This document shows positions 16,951 to 25,701 of a stretch of 64,000 bases of DNA, piece by piece. The stretch is taken from NCBI GenBank assembly GCA_015064845.1, contig SVRL01000001.1, positions 1 through 64,000 of the forward strand. Direction: 5' to 3'. Under the pieces are notes generated by a model, which was given only the letters and a program-made list of their open reading frames with translations, was not told where the DNA came from and ran no database searches. How positions within the stretch are numbered: position 1 is the first letter of the stretch; every line of letters begins with the position of its first letter. The stretch comes from Oscillospiraceae bacterium (GTDB lineage: Bacteria > Bacillota > Clostridia > Oscillospirales > CAG-272). A program made the position numbers and the translations under genes.

Positions 16951-18435
16951 TTATTTGCCGATGAGCTTCAGGAATCTGCCGTATGCTTCATCCCATGCAG
17001 CTTTCTTTTCGGTTTCGGGCTGATATTCCTTGATTTCAAAGGAATTTGCAATAATTTCTCTTGCTTCCCACATATCCTTGATTGCACCGAGAGCGATTGC
17101 CTGCGCCGCAATGTTACCGATTGCAGTAGCTTCTACGGGGCCTGCGTAAACAGGTCTGCCGCATGCGGTTGCCGCAAACTGAGAAAGCTGTTCTTCTTTT
17201 GTACCGCCGCCTACGATGTTGATCGCGGGAATTCTTTCGCCGCACATTTCATCAATGCATTCAACGGTATAACGGTAACGCATAGCCAAGCTTTCGAGAA
17301 TGCAACGAACGATTTCACCCTTGGTCTGAGGAACGAACTGACCGGTTTCACGGCAGTAATCCGCAATTCTCTTGGGAATATTGCCGGGAGTTGCGAATCT
17401 TGCATCGTCCGTATCGATAAAACAACGAAGCGGTTCTGCTTCAGCAGCCATCGTGGCAAGTTCTGCAAAGGAAATCTTTTCGCCTTCTCTTTCCCACTGA
17501 CGTTTGGATTCCTGTTCCACCCAAAGACCGGTAATGTTCTTGGAGAAGCGAATGGTATCACCGTAACCGCCTTCATTTGTGAAGTTATATTCTTTGGATT
17601 TTTCGCTGATAACGGGATCTTTGGTTTCCGTACCCATAATAGACCATGTACCGGAAGAAATCCAAATAAATTTTTCGCTCTTCGCGGGAACAGCGAGAAC
17701 CGCACTTCCCGTATCGTGTGCGGCAACGGAAATTACCTTGGGATTGATTCCACCGAATTCTTCGGAAAGAGAGGGCAGGAAATTACCGCAAACCGTGCCG
17801 GGGGGAACGATCTTGCTGAACAGCTTATCGGGAAGATTGAACTTCTTGATCAGCTCATCGGACCAATCGCGTTTCTTTGCATCCAAAAGCTGGCTGGTGG
17901 AGGCAATGGTGTATTCCGTCTGCTTATAGCCTGTCAGGAAATAGTTGAGAAGGTCGGGCACGAAAAGCATATCCGAAGCGATATCAAAAATTTCAGGGCT
18001 GTTTTTCTGTACTGCCAGAAGCTGATAGAGAGAGTTCAGTTCCAATACCTGAATACCGGTAATGTCATAAACCTCGTCTGCGCTGACATAAGCTTCGGAA
18101 TACGCGGGAATACCGACGGTGCGGAGATCGCGGTAATGAACGGGATTTGCAAGGAGGTGACCTCTTTTGTCAAGAAAACCGAAGTCAACGCCCCACGTAT
18201 CAATACCGATGGAATCGATATCTCTATCTTCACCGGTTGCGCATTTGCGGATTGAGGTTTTGATCTCATGCAAAATGCGAACAATATCCCAGGTGTACTG
18301 ACCTGCAACCATAACAGGTTCATTGGGGAAACGATGATTTTCTTCGAGCGTGATTTTCTCGCCGTCGAAGGTGCCAACAATACCGCGGCCGCTGGATGCG
18401 CCGAGGTCAATGGCAAGCATTTTGATTTTTTTCAT
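16951..18435 (-). CDS. rhaB: Rhamnulokinase
   Basis: A 494-residue FGGY-family sugar kinase that phosphorylates L-rhamnulose to L-rhamnulose 1-phosphate. Visible features are the N-terminal phosphate loop DLGASSGRGIVG, IDTWGVDFGFLD, HYRD, the ATP-binding segment ISSGTWSIMG and the C-terminal NIVGGGTKEEQLSQFAA. The kinase is the first gene of the rha operon. AAAGGA precedes the start. No convincing promoter fits in the 59 bp between mutS2 and rhaB, so the promoter may lie in mutS2 or the genes may be cotranscribed. Confidence 0.95.
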   Translation of the reverse strand: MKKIKMLAIDLGASSGRGIVGTFDGEKITLEENHRFPNEPVMVAGQYTWDIVRILHEIKTSIRKCATGEDRDIDSIGIDTWGVDFGFLDKRGHLLANPVHYRDLRTVGIPAYSEAYVSADEVYDITGIQVLELNSLYQLLAVQKNSPEIFDIASDMLFVPDLLNYFLTGYKQTEYTIASTSQLLDAKKRDWSDELIKKFNLPDKLFSKIVPPGTVCGNFLPSLSEEFGGINPKVISVAAHDTGSAVLAVPAKSEKFIWISSGTWSIMGTETKDPVISEKSKEYNFTNEGGYGDTIRFSKNITGLWVEQESKRQWEREGEKISFAELATMAAEAEPLRCFIDTDDARFATPGNIPKRIADYCRETGQFVPQTKGEIVRCILESLAMRYRYTVECIDEMCGERIPAINIVGGGTKEEQLSQFAATACGRPVYAGPVEATAIGNIAAQAIALGAIKDMWEAREIIANSFEIKEYQPETEKKAAWDEAYGRFLKLIGK

Positions 18436-18480
18436 AGTTTATATATCCTTTCAAATAAATTCTTTCAATTTTCAAAAGCA

Positions 18481-18511
18481 TTGCGGAAAATTTTTTATTT
18501 CAATTCCGCAA
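18481..18511 (-). terminator. Weak hairpin spanning the mutS2 stop codon
   Basis: TTGCGGAA and TTCCGCAA (18481-18488 / 18504-18511) pair across the mutS2 stop codon. In the minus direction TGCTTTTG follows, so termination would be partial at best. Confidence 0.4.
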
Positions 18512-20927
18512 TGGCAACACCCGTATCGCCCTCTCCGAACGTACCGACACGAACGGAAGCCACTCTCGCGTCTCTGCGGAGAAAATCCGTAACGGCTTTT
18601 CGGAGCGCTCCCGTACCTTTTCCGTGAATGATACGAAGCGATTTTACTCCCGCGCGTTTGGCATCATCGATATACTTGTCCAGAAGGAAGCAAGCATCAT
18701 CGGCGTAATTGCCGCGAAGATCAATTTCCGGATTGAACGCCGCAATTACACGGTCGCCAACGCTCTTGGCAGAAGACTTTTTACCGTTTTTATCTGTGAA
18801 CGTAACCTTAACGCCGTCGATCAGCATAAGATTTTTGATATTGGTTTTCGTTTTGATAATGCCCGCCTGAACCTGCACGTTTCCTGATTTATCGGGATCG
18901 GAAAGCAAAATGCCCTTTTGACCGATATTGACCAAAACGACTTCATCGCCCTTTTTCAAAGGACGGGGAAGTTCATAGCCTTCCGCAGTTTTCGGATCAA
19001 TGGGATCCAATTTATCACTGTTTGCTTTCAGGTGGATTTTAATATCTCTGCGTGCCGCATCAAGAGATTTCGCAAGATTTTCGCTTTCTCTCTCCTTTTT
19101 TACTTTTTCAAGCTCGGCAAATATATAATCACTGGAAAGTTTTGCGCTTTCCACCATCCGAACGGCAGTTGCTCTTGCTTTTTCAAGCTCTTTCTCCGCT
19201 TCTTTTTCCCTTTTCTCAACAAACTCGTCCATCTCCGCTTTCTCGCGTCTGGCCTGTGCAAGAAGCATTTGTGCTTCCGTCTTGGCTTTTTCCATCTCCA
19301 TGCGTTCCTGTTCCAAACGCTCGATCACGCTTTCGAAACGGCGGTTTTCACCGGAAACATAACTTTCCGCACGCGCAATGATGGATGCGGAAAGTCCTAA
19401 TTTTTGAGAAATGGCAAACGCATTGGATTTGCCGGGCGCACCGATAATCAATCGGTAAGTAGGGCGCAGAGTATTCACGTCAAATTCACAGGAAGCGTTG
19501 CAAACGCCTTCCGTATCAAGCGCATAAGATTTCAATTCCGCATAGTGCGTAGTTGCCGCACAAAGCGCTTTCTTTTCTCGGACAGCCTCAAGAATGGAAA
19601 CCGCCAAAGCTGCACCCTCAACAGGGTCCGTACCTGCACCAACTTCATCGAAAAGAACCAAACAGCGATTTTCGATTGCGGCAAGCATTTCCACAATGTG
19701 AACCATGTGCGAGGAAAATGTAGAAAGGGATTGCTCAATGCTCTGTTCATCGCCGATATCGGCAAGAATATCATCAAATATGCACATCACGGATCCATCG
19801 GCAACGGGAATATGCAATCCTGCTTGCGTCATAAGTGCAAACAGTCCCAAGGTTTTGAGTGTCACGGTTTTACCGCCCGTATTCGGCCCCGTGATCACAA
19901 GCGTATCGAAATCAATACCCAGCGAAACGGAAATCGGCACCACCGTATCTGCGGAAATCAACGGATGCCTTGCGCGAATGAGCGATAACTGTCTTGCGGC
20001 GGTGATTTCGGGCGCAATACCGTCCATGCGGAAAGAAAGCTGGCTTTTACCGAAAATAAATGCGAGTTCCGTCAGATTGCGGTAATTTTCCAGAATTGCG
20101 GAAGCATTCATGGCAATATCCGCAGAAAGTTCGGCAAGAATTCTTTCAATCTCATCCGCTTCTTTTCTTTCCAAAAGACGCAATTCATTGTTGGATTCCA
20201 CAACGGAGAGCGGTTCAATAAAAACCGTTGCGCCCGAAGCGGAAGTATCATGAACCAAGCCTTTGATCTCGTTTCTGTGCTCCTGTTTTACGGGAATCAC
20301 GTAACGTCCGTCACGAACGGTTACGATCTGTTCCTGTAAAAATTTAGAATAAGAGCCTCCCGAAATATATTTTTGAAGGGAATCTCTGATTCGATTGTTT
20401 TCATGGCGCATCTTTCGTCTGATTTCATAAAGCTTATCGCTTGCCGTATCCGCAATCATATCTTCGCTTGCGATACAGCGTGAAATCTTATCTTCCAATT
20501 TCTTATTCGGAACGAGGCTATGGAAATATTCGTCGAGGACACTTTGCGCCGTATGGTCCTCGTTTCTGTATTCTTTGACCGCTCTCGCCGCGGAAAGCGT
20601 TCTTCCCACGGAAAGAATTTCAACGGGAAGCAGAACCGCTCCTTTATCGGCGCGCTCTGCTATGGAAGTAACGTCGGCAAGTCCGGAAAGAGGAGGCATT
20701 CCTTTTGTGATCTGCATGTTCTTTGCCGCATCGGTTTGCTCCAACATACGGCGGACTGTTCCGATTCCGCGGGAAGGACGCAATTCTCTGGCAAGCGCCT
20801 TGGAACCTTCCGTCGGACAAACCGAAGCAAGCATTTCTCTTATCTTATCAAATTCGAGCGTAACGATCGCTCTTTCAAAATTTCTGTATTTTCCCATCGT
20901 TTTCATTGTTCTTTCATTATCATTCAT
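18495..20927 (-). CDS. mutS2: MutS2 family endonuclease/ATPase
   Basis: About 810 residues. A MutS-like core with Walker A GPNTGGKT and Walker B LVLFDEVGAGTDP is followed by a long coiled coil (about residues 510-630). A C-terminal Smr nuclease domain carries DLRG and HGKGTGALR. MutS2 lacks the mismatch-recognition domain and acts on recombination intermediates and stalled or collided ribosomes. The start is uncertain: the ATG at 20927 overlaps the preceding stop by 8 bp, and a later in-frame ATG (MGKYRNFERAIV) is also possible. It is in an operon with the small gene upstream and ylbJ. Confidence 0.95.
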   Translation of the reverse strand: MNDNERTMKTMGKYRNFERAIVTLEFDKIREMLASVCPTEGSKALARELRPSRGIGTVRRMLEQTDAAKNMQITKGMPPLSGLADVTSIAERADKGAVLLPVEILSVGRTLSAARAVKEYRNEDHTAQSVLDEYFHSLVPNKKLEDKISRCIASEDMIADTASDKLYEIRRKMRHENNRIRDSLQKYISGGSYSKFLQEQIVTVRDGRYVIPVKQEHRNEIKGLVHDTSASGATVFIEPLSVVESNNELRLLERKEADEIERILAELSADIAMNASAILENYRNLTELAFIFGKSQLSFRMDGIAPEITAARQLSLIRARHPLISADTVVPISVSLGIDFDTLVITGPNTGGKTVTLKTLGLFALMTQAGLHIPVADGSVMCIFDDILADIGDEQSIEQSLSTFSSHMVHIVEMLAAIENRCLVLFDEVGAGTDPVEGAALAVSILEAVREKKALCAATTHYAELKSYALDTEGVCNASCEFDVNTLRPTYRLIIGAPGKSNAFAISQKLGLSASIIARAESYVSGENRRFESVIERLEQERMEMEKAKTEAQMLLAQARREKAEMDEFVEKREKEAEKELEKARATAVRMVESAKLSSDYIFAELEKVKKERESENLAKSLDAARRDIKIHLKANSDKLDPIDPKTAEGYELPRPLKKGDEVVLVNIGQKGILLSDPDKSGNVQVQAGIIKTKTNIKNLMLIDGVKVTFTDKNGKKSSAKSVGDRVIAAFNPEIDLRGNYADDACFLLDKYIDDAKRAGVKSLRIIHGKGTGALRKAVTDFLRRDARVASVRVGTFGEGDTGVAIAELK

Positions 20928-21150
20928 TCTTTCCCGAAGCAACCGCAATTTCGGAAATCGGTTTCTCCTGCGGTTCTCGTTTTAAAAGATCGTAACAAAA
21001 ACTTCTGCAAACATAATCTTTGCGAACAATTCCGTGCTTTTCACATATAACATCCGTTGCTTCTCCCGAAGAACGTACGATCACTGTACCCAACTCACAA
21101 AAAGCACAGCTTTTTTCAATTCCCGCTTCATACGTCGATCTCTTTGCCAT
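20920..21150 (-). CDS. Small Cys-rich conserved hypothetical protein
   Basis: A 76-residue soluble protein with three cysteine-containing clusters: CAFCELG (about residues 15-21), CEKHG (about 36-40) and CRSFCYDLL (about 48-56). The spacing suggests a metal-binding mini-domain. The start is set by GGAGGT four nucleotides before the ATG at 21150; a longer frame extending to 21222 has no ribosome binding site. It is translationally coupled to mutS2 and lies downstream of ylbJ. I do not recognise a named family. Confidence 0.7.
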   Translation of the reverse strand: MAKRSTYEAGIEKSCAFCELGTVIVRSSGEATDVICEKHGIVRKDYVCRSFCYDLLKREPQEKPISEIAVASGKNE

Positions 21151-21211
21151 AAGAACCTCCAATCTCCCTTTTTCGGTACGGGCGCACCATGGGCAGTCTA
21201 TCTCATATATA

Positions 21212-22300
21212 TTATACAGCATTCCTTTTCATTTTTCCACACTTTTTTGAAAAAAACTTAATTTTTAATAAATTTAAAAGATAAACGGAACAAAGAATCG
21301 TCAAAAACAGAACAAATATCAATTTTTCTCCATTTTTCTGCTCGGAAAGTACAAAAAACAGAAATGAAAAAAGGGGACAAAACATACCTGTCAGCAATTT
21401 TCCTGCAAAATAAAGTACAGGAGAATAAAAAGCAGCCTCTGTTCTTTCCAGAACTTGCATGAAAACGGAAACTCCTCCGAATCCGAGCAAAACGCCTCCG
21501 AGCACCAACAAGGCTTCCATAGAAAACGCAGAAGATGAAAGTTCCAGAAAACCGAAAGAAAGCTCCATCAAACCGCCGAGCAATGCACGCACACCCTTTC
21601 CGACAGGAAGACCCAAAAGGGCGCACGTATCAAAAAGAACCGTATTGACGAAAGAAAAAAAGACAACCAATCCGCAAACGGAAAGCATTGCAGAAACACT
21701 TTCCTTCACAGATGCACTGACTGCGCGTGGGACGGAAATACGGGAAAACGCAATTGTGTTTTCCGATTCGAGCACACTTCTTCGAAAAAAAGCCGTCAAA
21801 CAAAGCCCCGTCCATGCCGCCGCAGATTGCGCCAAAAAGAAAATTACTCCCTTTTGCGCATCTGAAAACAGCGTAGCCCCAACAGTACCAATCAAAAATG
21901 AAGCTCCTGCTTGATTGCAAAACGGCAAAATGGAAGCCGCTTCTCTTTTGGAAATTTCTCCTCTTTCGCAAAATTCCGCAAGCATGGCAGCCCCCGTTGG
22001 GAATCCTGCAAAAGAACCAATCAGAAAGGCAGAAAATCCGCAAGGACTCAGTCCTGCCGTTTTTAAAAAAGTTTTTAGCGGCAAAGCAGAAATCCGATCG
22101 GCAAAACCAGTTTTTACTAACAGTTTGGAACAAACGGAAAATAATGCAAGCGATGGCAAAACGGAATGCACAAAAACAGAAAGCGCGCGTCTGACGGTTT
22201 CCATCGTCCGTCCGGGCATAAAAACCGAATAAGCTGTCAGCCATATGACTGCCAATAAAAAAAGCAAGGAGGAAAATCCATCCTTTTTTTGTCGTATCAT
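21212..22300 (-). CDS. ylbJ: YlbJ-like sporulation integral membrane protein
   Basis: A 362-residue protein with about eight hydrophobic helices and the nucleoside-recognition (Gate) motif region GSFAGFPTGAAMLAEF. CERGEISKREAASILPFCNQ follows, typical of the YlbJ sporulation family, which is needed for spore cortex formation. GGGAGGT fixes the ATG at 22300; upstream in-frame start codons are unsupported. It is transcribed divergently from yqfC and heads the ylbJ-small gene-mutS2 cluster. Confidence 0.8.
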   Translation of the reverse strand: MIRQKKDGFSSLLFLLAVIWLTAYSVFMPGRTMETVRRALSVFVHSVLPSLALFSVCSKLLVKTGFADRISALPLKTFLKTAGLSPCGFSAFLIGSFAGFPTGAAMLAEFCERGEISKREAASILPFCNQAGASFLIGTVGATLFSDAQKGVIFFLAQSAAAWTGLCLTAFFRRSVLESENTIAFSRISVPRAVSASVKESVSAMLSVCGLVVFFSFVNTVLFDTCALLGLPVGKGVRALLGGLMELSFGFLELSSSAFSMEALLVLGGVLLGFGGVSVFMQVLERTEAAFYSPVLYFAGKLLTGMFCPLFSFLFFVLSEQKNGEKLIFVLFLTILCSVYLLNLLKIKFFSKKCGKMKRNAV

Positions 22301-22321
22301 GAGAACCTCCCGCATATAGTG

Positions 22322-22360
22322 AACTGAAGACATTTTACAATAAAACATTATTCTTCAGTT
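22322..22360. promoter_or_regulatory. 9-bp inverted repeat in the ylbJ/yqfC divergent region
   Basis: AACTGAAGA (22322-22330) and TCTTCAGTT (22352-22360) are separated by 21 bp. The position between two divergent sporulation genes suggests an operator or paired promoter elements. I could not assign sporulation sigma-factor boxes with confidence. Confidence 0.4.
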
Positions 22361-22415
22361 TACGATAATATTCGAGGTTATACGATTTTTATTTACTTCG
22401 GGAAAGGAATCCAAA

Positions 22416-22709
22416 ATGAAAAAAAAGAACCCTGTATCTGCCCATACACCGAAGCCTTCGCCGATTTTGCGCGAAACGCTTGAAATTGCAAACCGATGCG
22501 AACTTCTCCTGTGCGGTGTTCTCGGCATCGAAGAATACCAAACGGAAAAAGTACGCCTACGAACGGAACGAGGAATCGTGGAAATTTGCGGTACTTCTCT
22601 TATGCTTTGTTGGGCAGGAGAAAAAAGACTACTATTGCGCGGTTCCCTTGAATGTCTTCGCTTTGAAAACAGACCGCCCAAAAAAGGAGGCTACCGTTCA
22701 TGTCATTGA
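22416..22709 (+). CDS. yqfC: YqfC-family sporulation protein
   Basis: A 97-residue protein of the YabP/YqfC type, with the signature CELLLCGVLGIEEYQTEKVRLRTERG split over residues 29-54, then EICGTSL and LLLRGSLECLRFE. In B. subtilis the homologue is controlled by sigma-E in the mother cell. The gene overlaps yqfD by 10 bp, which fits the conserved yqfC-yqfD-phoH order. AAAGGAAT precedes the start. Confidence 0.85.
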   Translation: MKKKNPVSAHTPKPSPILRETLEIANRCELLLCGVLGIEEYQTEKVRLRTERGIVEICGTSLMLCWAGEKRLLLRGSLECLRFENRPPKKGGYRSCH

Positions 22710-23878
22710 TCGAATATTTTCGAAGCCCTTACCGTGTTTTTGTTCGGGAAGATGATGCCCGTCTGATCCTTGATTTCCTGATTGCTCACAATATTCCTTT
22801 CCACGGTCAAAAAAATGATGAAAATACCTTCTCCGTTTTGCTTTATGCTCCCTATTACAAAGCTTACAGCAAGCTGAGAGGAGAAAAGAGATACAGAAAT
22901 GAAAGCCGAAAGCGTTTGGGATTTTTTGCACTGACGGCACGTTACCGTAAACGGAAAGGTCTTCTCGTTGGTTTTCTTATGGCAACGGCACTGCTCGTTT
23001 TATCCTCACTCTTTGTTTGGGATATTAAAATAGAAGGTGCAGATGTCATTCATGAAAAAGTGATTATGGAAGCGCTGGAAAAACGGGGGGTATATCTCGG
23101 TACATTCATTCCTTCTTTGGATACGGAAATCACGGAGCAAGCATTGATTCTGGATGTGGAGGGACTTTCCTACGTCAGCATCAATCTTCGCGGAACCGTG
23201 GCGCACGTGGAAATCCGCGAACGCCACAACGAAACAGAAATTATCGACAGACAAACACCTTCCAATCTGATCGCAACGGCAGACGGACAAATCGAAGCGC
23301 TTCAAATCACGGGCGGCGTTGCTACCGTCAAACTCGGAGAAACCGTCAGGAAAGGAGATCTTCTCGTCAGCGGTATCATCGACTCTGCCGCGCTCGGTTA
23401 TCGGCTGGTCCGCGCCAGAGGAGAAGTACTTGCACGCACAACAAAAAACTACCAAGCGAATATCCCTTATGAAACGACGGAAAAAGTCTACACCGGCAAA
23501 TTTTTTTCGCAAAAATCTGTAAAATTTTTCTCAAAAACGATAAAACTTTTCGGAAAGGATAGCATTTCCACCTCAAGTTGTGATAAAATAGAATCAGAAA
23601 AAAGAATTTATCTCTTCGGCTTCATTGCTCTCCCCATTTTTATCACGGAAACCCATTTCGCGGAATATGAACTTCTCCCGAAAACACTGACAAGGGAGGA
23701 AGCACTCCGTCTTGCCGGAAAGCAAATTCTCGCTATGCGTGAAACCGAGCTTTCCGATGCGGAAATTCTCGGCATATACACATCAGTCAACGAAGACGGA
23801 AATACCCTGCAATTGATCCAACAGGTGGAATGCATCATTGATATTACGGAGGAAATAAAAATCGAAACCGCTCAATAA
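22700..23878 (+). CDS. yqfD: Sporulation protein YqfD
   Basis: A 392-residue membrane-associated protein with one clear hydrophobic segment (about residues 93-112, GFLMATALLVLSSLFVW). Extracytoplasmic domains with POTRA-like strands follow, and the family motif VKLGETVRKGDLLVSG lies around residue 215. It is required for spore formation in model species. AAAGGAGG nine bases ahead of the ATG sits inside yqfC. Structured repeat copy B separates it from phoH. Confidence 0.9.
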   Translation: MSLIEYFRSPYRVFVREDDARLILDFLIAHNIPFHGQKNDENTFSVLLYAPYYKAYSKLRGEKRYRNESRKRLGFFALTARYRKRKGLLVGFLMATALLVLSSLFVWDIKIEGADVIHEKVIMEALEKRGVYLGTFIPSLDTEITEQALILDVEGLSYVSINLRGTVAHVEIRERHNETEIIDRQTPSNLIATADGQIEALQITGGVATVKLGETVRKGDLLVSGIIDSAALGYRLVRARGEVLARTTKNYQANIPYETTEKVYTGKFFSQKSVKFFSKTIKLFGKDSISTSSCDKIESEKRIYLFGFIALPIFITETHFAEYELLPKTLTREEALRLAGKQILAMRETELSDAEILGIYTSVNEDGNTLQLIQQVECIIDITEEIKIETAQ

Positions 23879-23929
23879 AAACGCAAGACTCTTTGATCCC
23901 GAGCCGTTTTCCGAGAGATAAACAAAAAA

Positions 23930-24034
23930 GCGGGCAACGCCCGCCGGAGGTTGCTTGTCTATCTAAACTTTGCTCATATTCAAACAATGTAAAACGGCAA
24001 GGTTGATTTTATGCAATTTCCTATAGTATAAAAA
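23930..24034 (+). repeat. Structured ~104-nt intergenic element, copy B
   Basis: Hairpin GCGGGC-AAC-GCCCGC (23930-23944), then GGTTGCTTGTC, an apical TTTG/CAAA pair, ACGGCAAGG, GCAATTTCC and the terminal TATAGTATAAAA. It is flanked by AAAAAA on the left, giving a terminator-like hairpin plus U6 on the minus strand. It lies between yqfD and phoH. Confidence 0.75.
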
Positions 24035-24050
24035 GAAACGGAGATATCCT

Positions 24051-25082
24051 ATGCTTGAAAAAATTTTATTGACCGATTCTGCGGAACAAACTGCCGCGCT
24101 GTTCGGCAATTTTGACCGCAATATCAATATGATCGAAAAAAATTTCAACGTTAATATTACAAACAGAGATACGGAGAAAACGCTCGGCGATGCCATTGTG
24201 ATCCGCGGCGAAAACAGCGATCACGTTCTGAATGCCTTTACCGCGCTGGAATACCTGAAAAACATGACCAAGATGGGAACGGAACTCAGCGATCAAAGCG
24301 TAGATTACGTCATTGCTATGGTCAAAGGCGGCGAAAAGCTGGAAAATTTCGGCGATGACTGCATTTGCGTAACTACAAAAGGCAAACCGATCAAAGCAAA
24401 AACAGTAGGTCAGAAAAAATATGTGGATGCCATCAAAAAAAATACGGTTATTCTCGGTGTCGGTCCCGCAGGAACGGGAAAAACCTTTCTTGCCGTTGCC
24501 GCTGCCTCCACAGCGCTGAGAAACAAAGAAATCTCCCGTATTATTTTAACACGTCCTGCCGTGGAAGCCGGTGAAAAGCTCGGTTTTCTGCCGGGCGATC
24601 TGCAAACAAAAATAGACCCCTATCTGCGCCCGCTTCACGATGCGCTTTTCGAAATGCTCGGTGCAGAAGCTTATCAGAAGCATATTGAGCGCGGAACCAT
24701 TGAAATCGCGCCCCTCGCCTATATGCGCGGACGCACGTTGGACGACAGCTTCATCATTCTGGATGAAGCGCAAAACACAACGCCCGAACAGATGAAAATG
24801 TTTCTCACACGACTCGGCTTCAATTCCAAAGCCGTGGTTACGGGCGATATCACACAAACAGACTTGCCTGTCGGCACAAGAAGCGGTCTTGTGGAAGCCA
24901 TGAAAATTTTACGCGGCATCGAAGGCATTGCCATTCATGAATTTACGGAACGGGACGTTGTACGCCATAAATTGGTTCAGCGAATCATTCTTGCTTACGA
25001 TCAATACGAGCGTGAAAGAAAGGAAAAAGCCGAACGTTTCCGCGCCGTTAAAAAAGACTTTTCGGGAAAGGACAAAAAATGA
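24051..25082 (+). CDS. phoH: PhoH-like ATPase
   Basis: A 343-residue protein with an N-terminal KH-like segment (about residues 1-90). The PhoH ATPase domain has Walker A GPAGTGKT (about 139-146), LGFLPGDLQTKIDPYLRPL and Walker B FIILDEAQNTTPEQ. PhoH proteins are predicted RNA-linked ATPases or helicases, and the link to ybeY suggests a role in rRNA or RNA metabolism. GGAG lies upstream of the ATG. The stop overlaps the ybeY start (ATGA). Confidence 0.95.
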   Translation: MLEKILLTDSAEQTAALFGNFDRNINMIEKNFNVNITNRDTEKTLGDAIVIRGENSDHVLNAFTALEYLKNMTKMGTELSDQSVDYVIAMVKGGEKLENFGDDCICVTTKGKPIKAKTVGQKKYVDAIKKNTVILGVGPAGTGKTFLAVAAASTALRNKEISRIILTRPAVEAGEKLGFLPGDLQTKIDPYLRPLHDALFEMLGAEAYQKHIERGTIEIAPLAYMRGRTLDDSFIILDEAQNTTPEQMKMFLTRLGFNSKAVVTGDITQTDLPVGTRSGLVEAMKILRGIEGIAIHEFTERDVVRHKLVQRIILAYDQYERERKEKAERFRAVKKDFSGKDKK

Positions 25083-25561
25083 AACTGAAACTTTATTTTT
25101 CCAACGAACAGAAAAAAATCAAAATTTCTTTCAAAATACGCCATTTGATTACCAAAGCGGTAAAAGAAGCATTGAAACAAGAGGAATTTGAATATTTTGC
25201 AGAAATTTCCGTCAGCTTTATTGATAACGAAGCCATTCACAAGCTCAATCTGCAATACAGGGAAAAAGATAAACCTACCGACGTTCTTTCCTTTCCCATC
25301 TGGGAAAAGGATGAGTTGGAAGACGGAATTGCTTTTGACGGACACGCCGTAACGCTCGGCGATATCATCATCTCCGCAGAACAGGCAAAAGCCCAATCGG
25401 AAGAATACGGACACTCATTGGAACGCGAAATCTGCTTCCTTGCTGTACATTCCGTTTTGCATTTGCTCGGTTACGATCATGAAACCTCAGAAGAAGATGA
25501 ACGTTATATGAAGCAAAAACAGGAAGACGTCTTGAAAAAAATCGGACTTCCGAGAAAATAA
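25079..25561 (+). CDS. ybeY: Endoribonuclease YbeY (rRNA maturation factor)
   Basis: A 160-residue zinc-dependent RNase for 16S rRNA 3'-end maturation. The metal site H-x3-H-x5-H is intact in AVHSVLHLLGYDHE (about residues 121-134), and KPTDVLSFP is present. It is translationally coupled to phoH. The structured element copy D starts one base after its stop codon. Confidence 0.95.
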   Translation: MKLKLYFSNEQKKIKISFKIRHLITKAVKEALKQEEFEYFAEISVSFIDNEAIHKLNLQYREKDKPTDVLSFPIWEKDELEDGIAFDGHAVTLGDIIISAEQAKAQSEEYGHSLEREICFLAVHSVLHLLGYDHETSEEDERYMKQKQEDVLKKIGLPRK

Positions 25562-25665
25562 GCGGCGAATCGCCGCTCTCGGTCGCCGCCGTATTTTAGT
25601 TTTTTGCAAATTTGAAACTTTGCTTAATGGGCGGAATTCATCTGCGCAATTTCTACCGTTAAAAA
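25562..25665 (+). repeat. Structured ~104-nt intergenic element, copy D (divergent)
   Basis: Most diverged copy. Hairpin GCGGC-GAATC-GCCGC (25562-25576), then GGTCGCCGCC, an apical AGTTT/AAACT pair, GGGCGGAATTC and GCGCAATTTC. The inner stem is CCGCC/GGCGG in place of TTGCC/GGCAA, so pairing is kept although the bases changed. It lies between ybeY and era. Confidence 0.6.
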
Positions 25666-25701
25666 TTTACAACAAATATTGAAAGAAAAGGAATCAAAAA
25701 T

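Noticed and set aside
22300-22415. Sigma-E/sigma-G style promoters for ylbJ and yqfC
   Set aside because: Expected from the gene functions, but no pair of boxes with correct spacing was convincing.
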